Below are positions 1 to 5,024 of a stretch of DNA of 8,076 nucleotides, one piece after another. How positions within the stretch are numbered: the stretch's first letter is position 1; each line of letters opens with the position of its first letter. Origin of the DNA: Thiotrichales bacterium (GTDB lineage Bacteria > Pseudomonadota > Gammaproteobacteria > Thiomicrospirales > Thiomicrospiraceae); assembly GCA_027036095.1 (NCBI GenBank), contig JALVTA010000092.1, forward strand, positions 1 through 8,076. Reading direction: 5' to 3'. The position numbers and the translations under genes are program-made. The notes under the pieces were generated by a model. The model saw nothing but the letters and a program-made list of their open reading frames with translations, was not told the DNA's origin and ran no database searches.

Positions 1-665
1 GTCACATTCCGGTCAGCAGCCTGTATGAGGTGTTCATCCTCTTTTCCGTCATCACCGCACTGGTCTATCTGTATTTCGAGCATAAATACCGCACCCGCGC
101 CCTGGGCGGCTTCGTCATGCTGGTAGTATCGGCCGCAGTAGGCTTTCTGCTGTGGTATACCTTCGACCGTCACGCCTATCAGATCCAGCCGCTGGTGCCG
201 GCGCTGAAAAGCTACTGGATGAAGCTGCATGTGCCGGCCAACTTCCTCGGCTACGGCGCCTTTGCGCTGGCGGCGATGGTGGGACTGGCCTATCTGGTCA
301 CCGACACGCTGGCCCGGCGCAACCCGGACAGCGCCTTCGTACACGCCATGCCATCACTGGAGGTGATGGATGATCTGATGTACAAGGCCATCGCCTTCGG
401 TTTTGCTTTTTTCACCATCGCCACCATTCTGGGCGCGGTGTGGGCGGCGGAGGCCTGGGGTGGCTACTGGAGCTGGGATCCGAAGGAGACCTGGGCGCTG
501 ATCGTCTGGCTCAACTACGCCGCCTGGCTGCACATCCGCATGAGCAAGGGCTGGCGCGGTCGCCCCATGGCCTGGTGGGCGCTGGTGGGCCTGCTGGTAA
601 CCACCTTCGCCTTCCTGGGCGTGAACATGTTCCTGTCCGGACTGCATTCCTACGGACGACTCTGA
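1..665 (+). CDS. ccsB: System II cytochrome c synthetase, CcsA/ResC type (often named CcsB), 5'-truncated
   Basis: Integral-membrane haem-handling subunit of System II cytochrome c maturation. With a ResB-type partner it exports haem and attaches it to apocytochrome CXXCH motifs on the periplasmic side. The frame is open from base 3 with no start, so the gene begins upstream; 220 residues are visible. The fragment opens with a PVSSLYE segment typical of the family and has several hydrophobic helices. It carries the WWD signature (WGGYWSWDPKE, about fragment residues 152-162). The expected histidines are present: LHVPANF before the WWD motif, WLHIR just after it, and LHSYG near the C-terminus, in the order of the P-His1, TM-His2 and P-His2 haem ligands. 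Naming is confused: the WWD protein is CcsA or ResC in the literature but CcsB in a common protein-family model. dsbA follows after 13 bp. The ResB partner is expected upstream, outside the window. Confidence 0.93.
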   Translation, partial: HIPVSSLYEVFILFSVITALVYLYFEHKYRTRALGGFVMLVVSAAVGFLLWYTFDRHAYQIQPLVPALKSYWMKLHVPANFLGYGAFALAAMVGLAYLVTDTLARRNPDSAFVHAMPSLEVMDDLMYKAIAFGFAFFTIATILGAVWAAEAWGGYWSWDPKETWALIVWLNYAAWLHIRMSKGWRGRPMAWWALVGLLVTTFAFLGVNMFLSGLHSYGRL

Positions 666-678
666 GGAGAAAAAGACG

Positions 679-1302
679 ATGCCCGTCAGTCGACGCCAAT
701 TCTTCCTGCTGGGGAGCACACTGGCTCTGAGCCCGGCCATCTGGGCGGCCGATGCCGCCAAAGCTCCCTTCATGCTTGATGTGGAATACAAAAAAGTGCC
801 GGTGCCCCATCCGGAAAAGAAGGTGGTCACGGAATTCTTCTTCTACGGCTGTCCTCACTGCTGGCATCTGGAACCGAGCATCGAAGCATGGCTCAAACGC
901 AAGCCGAAGGATGTCACCTTCCGCCGCATGCCGGCGGTGCTCAACAGTCGGGCGTGGATCTTTTTCGCCCGTGCCTTCTTCACCGCCAAGAACCTGGGCA
1001 TATTGGAACAGTCCCATCGGGCGCTGTTCGACGCCCTGCACCGGGACCGCCTGAAACTGTTCACCGTGGACAAGCTGGCGGCGTGGTACACACAGTTCGG
1101 CATCAAGCCGGAGGACTTCAAAGCCATGTTCAAGTCCTTCAAGGTGGATGCCCAGGTCAAGGAAGCCGCCAGACTGACGAAGGATTTCGGCATCGACGGC
1201 GTGCCCTCTATCGTAGTAAACGGCATGTGGATGACCGATGTGGTTATGACCGGCAGCTATGACCGCCTGTGGAAAGTGGTGAACTGGCTGGTAGAACACT
1301 GA
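679..1302 (+). CDS. dsbA: Periplasmic thiol:disulfide oxidoreductase DsbA
   Basis: Predicted primary disulfide-forming oxidase of the periplasm; DsbA enzymes pass disulfides to folding exported proteins and are reoxidised by DsbB. The 207-residue length fits the family. The active site CPHC is at residues 58-61 within FFYGCPHCW, and the cis-proline loop GVPSIVV places Val175-Pro176 opposite it. The helical insert lies between about residues 75 and 165. The start ATG follows a strong GAGGAGA ribosome site 13 bp after the ccsA stop. The N-terminus is a signal peptide with likely cleavage near residues 23-26 (AIWAADA). It contains SRRQFFL, which resembles a twin-arginine (Tat) motif, unlike the SRP-type leader of E. 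coli DsbA. Clustering with a cytochrome c synthetase makes sense, because apocytochrome cysteines pass through oxidation and reduction before haem attachment. No DsbB or reductase is visible. Confidence 0.95.
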   Translation: MPVSRRQFFLLGSTLALSPAIWAADAAKAPFMLDVEYKKVPVPHPEKKVVTEFFFYGCPHCWHLEPSIEAWLKRKPKDVTFRRMPAVLNSRAWIFFARAFFTAKNLGILEQSHRALFDALHRDRLKLFTVDKLAAWYTQFGIKPEDFKAMFKSFKVDAQVKEAARLTKDFGIDGVPSIVVNGMWMTDVVMTGSYDRLWKVVNWLVEH

Positions 1303-1315
1303 GGTTTCACCCTTG
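1301..1315 (+). promoter_or_regulatory. Ribosome binding site and TTG start of the acetolactate synthase gene
   Basis: GAGG at 1301-1304, overlapping the dsbA stop codon, lies 8 bp before TTG at 1313. The encoded MKTAAHRLVECL is the normal beginning of the TPP-enzyme fold, and residue 48 then falls on the catalytic glutamate as expected, so the rare TTG start is well supported. The overlap with the dsbA stop suggests translational coupling. Confidence 0.7.
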
Positions 1316-2959
1316 AAGACCGCCGCCCACCGCCTGGTCGAATGCCTCGTCCACGAGGGGGTGGAGGTCATCTTCGGCATTCCGGGCGAGGAGAACCTGC
1401 GCCTGATGGATGCCCTGCTGGACAGTCCCATCCGTTTTGTCACCACCCGTCATGAGCAGGGCGCGGCCTTCATGGCCGATGTCTACGGCCGCCTGACGGG
1501 CCGGGCCGGTGTCTGCCTGTCCACGCTGGGGCCGGGCGCGACCAACTTGGTTACCGGCGTGGCCGATGCCAACATGGACCGGGCGCCGGTGGTGGCCATC
1601 GCCGGACAGGCGGCCACCACCCGCATGCACAAGGAATCCCATCAGGTGCTGGATCTGGTCAGTCTGTTCAAGCCGATCACCAAATACAGCACCCAGATTC
1701 TCGAGCCGGAAACCGTGCCCGAAGTGGTGCGCAAGGCCTTCAAGCAGGCGCAGCAGGAAAAGCCGGGCGCCTGTTTCATCGACTTTCCCGAAAATATCGC
1801 CGAGGAGCAGACCGACTGTCCGCCCCTGCCGGTACGCCGGGAACTGCTGCCGGAAGCCCCTGATGCCCACCTGCAGCAGGCGGCCCGACTGATTGCCGCG
1901 GCAGAAAAGCCGCTCATTCTGGCCGGTAACGGCGTCATCCGCACCGGCGCCCATCAGGCGCTGCTGGATCTGTCGCGTACCCTCAACATTCCGGTGGTCA
2001 ACACCTTCATGGCCAAGGGGGTGGTGCCGTTTTTCGGCAATCCGCTGGCGCTGGGCACCGCCGGCCTGCAGGCGGGTGACTACGAGAACTGCGGCTTCAG
2101 CCAGGCGGATCTGGTCATCACCGTGGGCTTCGACATGGTGGAATACCACCCCCATCTGTGGAATCCAGACCACCGGCTGAAGCTGATTCACATTGACACC
2201 ACCGCAGCGGAAGTGGACCAGAGCTACCTGCCGGAGGTGGAACTGACCGGCCACATTGCCCGCAATCTGGTACGACTGGCCCAGCTGGGCATTCCTCCAC
2301 GGCAGAGCAACCTGCACAGCCATCTGCGCGAGGCGCTGATCGAGGAGGCGCAACGGCTGCGTCACAGCGATGCCTGGCCGCTCAAACCCCAGAAGATCAT
2401 CTGGGATCTGCGCACGGCGTTGCCCAAGGAGGGCATCACCGTGGTGGACGTGGGTGCCCACAAGATGTGGATGGCGCGCATGTTCCGGGCCGAGCAGCCC
2501 AACACCTGCATCATTTCCAACGGCTTTGCCAGCATGGGCATCGCCCTGCCGGGCGCCATCGCCGCAGCGCTGGTGCATCCGGACCGACCGGTGGTGGCCG
2601 TCACCGGTGATGCGGGCTTTCTGATGAACGTGCAGGAACTGGAAACGGCGGTGCGCCTGAATCTCAATCTGGTCGTGCTCATCTGGAACGACCGCAGCTA
2701 CGGGCTGATCGAGTGGAAGCAGCGGCGCCAGTTCGGACGCAGCGCCTATACCGCCTTCGACAATCCGGATTTCGTCAAACTGGCCGAGAGTTTCGGCGCC
2801 CGCGGCTGGCGTATTGATACCGCCGGACAGCTGGCGCCTGTCCTTGAGACGGCGCTGGGCACACCGGGCGTGCATGTGATCGACTGTCCGGTGGACTATG
2901 GGGAGAATGACCATCTGGTGCGGCTGCTGGGACCGGTGCTGACCGAAGCGGAGGAGTAA
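1313..2959 (+). CDS. Acetolactate synthase large subunit, closest to the AlsS (catabolic) type
   Basis: Thiamine-diphosphate enzyme that condenses two pyruvates to acetolactate with release of CO2. The 548 residues cover the three-domain fold: N-terminal pyrimidine-binding domain with catalytic Glu48 (TRHEQGAAF), central domain at about 185-350, and C-terminal TPP/Mg domain with GDAGF at 432-436 and the paired Asn-Asp at 459-460. The central segment VGFDMVEYHPHLWN and the tail CPVDYGEN resemble Bacillus AlsS (family knowledge: IGYDPIEYDPKFWN and VPVDYSDN). The FAD-site landmarks of anabolic IlvB (MLGMHG-like) are not seen. No ACT-domain regulatory subunit and no acetolactate decarboxylase gene follow, so a self-sufficient AlsS-like enzyme is favoured. 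Valine/isoleucine synthesis, acetoin formation or another 2-oxoacid reaction remain possible. The gene sits 10 bp after dsbA and 3 bp before the next gene. Confidence 0.88.
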   Translation: MKTAAHRLVECLVHEGVEVIFGIPGEENLRLMDALLDSPIRFVTTRHEQGAAFMADVYGRLTGRAGVCLSTLGPGATNLVTGVADANMDRAPVVAIAGQAATTRMHKESHQVLDLVSLFKPITKYSTQILEPETVPEVVRKAFKQAQQEKPGACFIDFPENIAEEQTDCPPLPVRRELLPEAPDAHLQQAARLIAAAEKPLILAGNGVIRTGAHQALLDLSRTLNIPVVNTFMAKGVVPFFGNPLALGTAGLQAGDYENCGFSQADLVITVGFDMVEYHPHLWNPDHRLKLIHIDTTAAEVDQSYLPEVELTGHIARNLVRLAQLGIPPRQSNLHSHLREALIEEAQRLRHSDAWPLKPQKIIWDLRTALPKEGITVVDVGAHKMWMARMFRAEQPNTCIISNGFASMGIALPGAIAAALVHPDRPVVAVTGDAGFLMNVQELETAVRLNLNLVVLIWNDRSYGLIEWKQRRQFGRSAYTAFDNPDFVKLAESFGARGWRIDTAGQLAPVLETALGTPGVHVIDCPVDYGENDHLVRLLGPVLTEAEE

Positions 2960-2962
2960 TCC

Positions 2963-3301
2963 ATGCTGTATGTGAAGCGAAACGAACAGGGCGAGCTTGC
3001 GGATTTCTCCTTCTCGCCCACACCCGGCTACGAGATTGCCAGCTTGGAAGATCCGGATATCCGCGCGTGGCTGTCCCGCCCCGAAAACCAGCCTCTGGTG
3101 GACGAAGCACTGCAGCGCATGGACCTAGAGATGGCCCGTGCGGTGGAGGATTTGATCGAGATGCTGATCGAAAAAGGGGTGATTCTGTTCACCGACCTGC
3201 CCGAGGCGGTGCAGAACAAGATTCTGTTCAAGCGCAGCATCCGCAGCCTGCGCAGCCATGGGGCGGCGGATGCATCGGACGAGGAAGAGCTGCTGCTCTG
3301 A
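2963..3301 (+). CDS. Small conserved protein of unknown function (homologues sometimes mislabelled tryptophan synthase beta-like)
   Basis: A 112-residue soluble protein with no signal peptide or membrane segment. It starts MLYVKRNEQG, a typical opening of a small proteobacterial family that some databases call tryptophan synthase subunit beta-like. It has no PLP-binding lysine motif or TrpB fold length, so that name is not supported. The core, about residues 46-92, is predicted helical and acidic, reading RAVEDLIEMLIEKGVILFTDLPEAVQ in overlapping pieces, followed by a basic KILFKRSIRSLRSH patch and an acidic DEEELLL end. The ribosome site GAGGAG at 2951-2956 lies inside the end of the acetolactate synthase gene, 6 bp before ATG, so the two are very likely co-transcribed and perhaps coupled. 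The stop codon abuts the stop of the convergent nitroreductase gene. Function is unknown; a small regulatory or adaptor protein is possible. Confidence 0.82.
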   Translation: MLYVKRNEQGELADFSFSPTPGYEIASLEDPDIRAWLSRPENQPLVDEALQRMDLEMARAVEDLIEMLIEKGVILFTDLPEAVQNKILFKRSIRSLRSHGAADASDEEELLL

Positions 3302-3877
3302 TCAGTCCAGCCAGCGGGTCTTCTCGCGCCAGTCGGTGCGTCGGCTCCGGCCGATGCAGGCGGGATAGCCGAAGTAGAGCAGCGCCACCAGTTTCTGCTC
3401 ACTCGGATCGATGCCGAGCAGCTCAAAGGTTTCCGCCGCTCGGATGACCGGGCCGGTGCTCCACTGCACTCCCACTCCCTGCGCCCACATGGCCAGCTGA
3501 AAGTTCTGGATGGCGCAGGACACGGCCGCCGCGTCCTCCTCCCGTCGCAGCGGATCCTCGTCAAGCTTCTGGCCCACCAGCACCATGCCCGGCACGGCCA
3601 GAAAGCGCTGCAGAGCCTTTTCATGGGCCTGCCGCCAGGCGTCTGTGCCCGGCTCACAGCGCTTGTCCGCCCGCAGGCGGGCGTAGATCTGCGCCAGCGC
3701 CGCACGGGTCCTTTCGCCCGGAACATGAAAGCGCCACGGCTCGGTCAGCCCGTGGTTGGGCGCCCACACGGCCGTCTCCAGCGCCCGTTCCAGCACCGGC
3801 TTCGGCACCGGATCGGGCTTGAAATCATAAATGGTGCGCCGCTCGATGATCAGCCGCAGAAGCGTTTCCTCACTCAT
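3302..3877 (-). CDS. Nitroreductase-family FMN oxidoreductase
   Basis: Probable FMN-dependent NAD(P)H oxidoreductase of the compact nitroreductase fold, cytoplasmic, acting on nitroaromatic, quinone or other electron-poor substrates; the true substrate is unknown. From ATG at 3877 it is 191 residues, close to the small YdjA-like members. Visible family features are the N-terminal phosphate-binding arginines (R13, R14), the flavin-contact segment APNHGLTEPWRF (residues 39-50), SCAIQNFQLAMWAQG (120-134), the WSTGP loop (139-143) and LYFGYP (167-172). The frame stays open to a TTG at 3916, but ATG at 3877 has an AGGG ribosome site 6 bp upstream and begins MSEETLLRLIIERR, the usual family start. 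It is transcribed divergently from the oxyR-like gene, so regulation by that protein is plausible. It converges directly on the preceding gene with no spacer. Confidence 0.9.
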   Translation of the reverse strand: MSEETLLRLIIERRTIYDFKPDPVPKPVLERALETAVWAPNHGLTEPWRFHVPGERTRAALAQIYARLRADKRCEPGTDAWRQAHEKALQRFLAVPGMVLVGQKLDEDPLRREEDAAAVSCAIQNFQLAMWAQGVGVQWSTGPVIRAAETFELLGIDPSEQKLVALLYFGYPACIGRSRRTDWREKTRWLD

Positions 3878-3886
3878 GGACAACCC

Positions 3887-3895
3887 TGTGTATAA
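3887..3895 (-). promoter_or_regulatory. DnaA-box-like nonamer
   Basis: TGTGTATAA on the + strand reads TTATACACA on the - strand, an exact match to the relaxed DnaA box TTATNCACA. It overlaps the candidate -10 element of the nitroreductase promoter, so the match may partly be a promoter by-product. Whether DnaA binds here is untested. Confidence 0.35.
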
Positions 3896-3916
3896 ACATG
3901 TGTGAATCGGGGACAA
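3889..3916 (-). promoter_or_regulatory. Candidate promoter of the nitroreductase gene
   Basis: On the - strand, TTGTCC (3916-3911, 4 of 6 match to TTGACA) is followed after 16 bp by TATACA (3894-3889, 4 of 6 match to TATAAT). Transcription would start just upstream of the AGGG ribosome site, giving a very short leader. An alternative -10, TACAAT (revcomp of ATTGTA in 3922-3927), lies further upstream but lacks a good -35 element. Confidence 0.35.
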
Positions 3917-3943
3917 CCGGCATTGTAGTCAGACGGCGGAAAG

Positions 3944-3952
3944 TTATGCACA
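3944..3952 (+). promoter_or_regulatory. DnaA-box-like nonamer
   Basis: TTATGCACA is an exact match to TTATNCACA and is oriented opposite to the first box 57 bp away. A near-match, TGATGCACA (one mismatch), follows at 3954-3962. No promoter element explains this copy. Confidence 0.4.
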
Positions 3953-3962
3953 TTGATGCACA
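3946..3962 (+). repeat. Tandem ATGCACA direct repeat, 10-bp period
   Basis: ATGCACA occurs at 3946-3952 and again at 3956-3962, separated by three bases. The 10-bp period is one helical turn, as expected of two protein subunits binding the same DNA face. It overlaps the perfect DnaA-box match and the neighbouring one-mismatch copy. Confidence 0.6.
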
Positions 3963-4090
3963 GTGACTCCACAGGTCTGACACAGAGGTTATCCCATCGG
4001 TCACTCACAGCTTAAGCAGTTGAAAAACCGTAAAAAACACAACTTGTCCAGTAAAATAGCCTGCGTAAATCAAAACCAAAACAAGAAATC

Positions 4091-4106
4091 TATAAAGAAA
4101 AGCTAT
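4091..4106 (+). promoter_or_regulatory. Candidate -10 element and OxyR-like half-operator before oxyR
   Basis: TATAAA at 4091-4096 matches the -10 consensus at 5 of 6 positions but lacks a clear -35 element. Overlapping it, ATAAAGAAAAGCTAT (4092-4106) fits 8 of the 10 defined positions of the OxyR half-operator ATAGntnnnanCTAT. The second half-operator expected 7 bp away is not recognisable on either side. OxyR proteins often repress their own gene, so the position is sensible, but A-rich DNA raises the chance of a random match. Confidence 0.25.
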
Positions 4107-4112
4107 TCAACC

Positions 4113-5024
4113 ATGACTCTGAACGAACTGCGCTACATCGTAGCCGTGGCGGATCACCGGCACTTTCGACGGGCAGCCCAGCACTGCAACATCAGCCAGC
4201 CTACCCTGAGTGTGGCCATCAAGAAGCTGGAAGATGAGCTGGGTGTGACTCTGTTCGAACGGCGCAAGAACGAGATCATCATCACGCCGACGGGAGAACG
4301 GATCATCGAAGTGGCACGGGAGATTCTCAGCCGCATCGAACAGATCCGCCAGATCGCCAAATCGGATCAGGACAGCCTGCATTCGGAACTGCGCGTGGGC
4401 GCCATCTACACCATCGGTCCCTATCTGCTGCCCGACTTTATCAGCCGGCTGCACGAGGCTCATCCCTACCTGCCGTTGCTGGTGGAAGAAGACTACACTG
4501 CCAATCTGGCCCAGAAGCTGAACACAGGCCAGCTGGACATGGCCATCCTTGCGCTGCCCTTTTCAGAGCAGGGCATCCGCACGCTGCCGCTTTATGAGGA
4601 ACCCTTCGTCGCCGCGCTGGCCAAGGATCATCCGCTGGCCGGTTCGGAACGCATCACCAAGGAGGATCTGGCCCGGGAGACGGTGCTGATCCTCGGCAGC
4701 GGGCACTGTTTCCGCGATCAGGTGCTGGAGGCCTATCCCTTTCTGGCGGAGTCGGGCCGTCACAGCATGCAGCGCACGCTGGAAGGCAGTTCGCTGGAGA
4801 CGCTGATGTATATGGTGGCCGCCGGTGTCGGCATCACCATTCTGCCCTGCACGGCGGCGGCCAAGGCGATGGAAGGCATTGTGGTCAGGCCACTGGAAGG
4901 TCCGGTGCCGAAACGCACCGTAGCGCTGGCCTGGCGTCAGAGCTACCCGCGTATGAAGGCGCTGGAGGTGGTGCAGGCCTGTCTGAAGGAGATCGAGCTG
5001 CCATGCACGCAACCCTGCGACTGA
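4113..5024 (+). CDS. oxyR: OxyR-type LysR-family transcriptional regulator with Tyr at the resolving-cysteine position
   Basis: LysR-family regulator of 303 residues, predicted to sense hydrogen peroxide and control antioxidant genes. The N-terminal winged helix-turn-helix reads MTLNELRYIVAVADHRHFRR followed by SQPTLS (residues 28-33), and the rest is a two-lobed sensor domain. OxyR landmarks occur at E. coli numbering: Cys25, Thr100, Thr129, and the active site GHCFRDQ with His198, Cys199, Arg201 and Asp202. Position 208, Cys in E. coli OxyR, is Tyr here (codon TAT at 4734-4736). Other cysteines are C246, C290, C298 and C302, three of them near the C-terminus. The frame is open back to a TTG at 4020, but ATG at 4113 gives the canonical OxyR beginning; the extra 31 residues would come from A-rich DNA. 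The ribosome site is weak. The 3' end overlaps mlaA by 22 bp, implying co-transcription. Peroxide response is inferred from homology. Confidence 0.9.
   Translation: MTLNELRYIVAVADHRHFRRAAQHCNISQPTLSVAIKKLEDELGVTLFERRKNEIIITPTGERIIEVAREILSRIEQIRQIAKSDQDSLHSELRVGAIYTIGPYLLPDFISRLHEAHPYLPLLVEEDYTANLAQKLNTGQLDMAILALPFSEQGIRTLPLYEEPFVAALAKDHPLAGSERITKEDLARETVLILGSGHCFRDQVLEAYPFLAESGRHSMQRTLEGSSLETLMYMVAAGVGITILPCTAAAKAMEGIVVRPLEGPVPKRTVALAWRQSYPRMKALEVVQACLKEIELPCTQPCD
4986..4992 (+). promoter_or_regulatory. Ribosome binding site of mlaA inside the end of oxyR
   Basis: AAGGAGA lies about 10 bp before the mlaA ATG at 5003, within the final codons of the oxyR-like gene. A strong internal site plus the 22-bp overlap supports translational coupling and fixes the mlaA start. 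Confidence 0.6.

Larger units (their letters stand above)
3878..4112. other. Divergent intergenic region between nitroreductase and oxyR-like genes
   Basis: This 235-bp stretch holds the promoters of both divergent genes and is the only sizeable non-coding space in the window. The left part (3878-4019) has ordinary composition and contains DnaA-box-like nonamers, a 10-bp-spaced ATGCACA repeat and two copies of GGACAACC. The right part (4020-4112) is about 31% GC by hand count, and adenine makes up about half of the + strand against roughly 17% thymine. No RNA gene is recognisable. The start of the + strand gene has only a weak ribosome site here. Confidence 0.7.

Noticed and set aside
511..1446. 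A 311-codon open frame on the - strand across ccsA, dsbA and the acetolactate synthase start
   Set aside because: It overlaps three genes with solid motifs, has no clear ribosome site, and its translation is low-complexity and unrecognisable.
1307..2914. A 535-codon open frame on the - strand opposite the acetolactate synthase gene
   Set aside because: The + strand frame encodes a clear TPP enzyme with all motifs; the antisense translation matches no family and reflects codon bias.
2963..3301. Tryptophan synthase beta subunit
   Set aside because: At 112 residues and without PLP-binding features it cannot be TrpB; the label on homologues looks like propagated misannotation.
3878..3916. Longer nitroreductase start at TTG 3916
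   Set aside because: It adds 13 residues unlike the family, would include the candidate promoter, and the ATG at 3877 has a good ribosome site.
3989..3997. TTATCCCAT as a third DnaA box
   Set aside because: Three of nine positions differ from TTATCCACA, so it is not a credible match.
4020..4112. N-terminal extension of the OxyR-like protein from TTG at 4020
   Set aside because: The 31 extra residues are lysine/asparagine-rich from A-rich DNA, have no family counterpart, and ATG at 4113 gives the canonical OxyR start and exact residue numbering.
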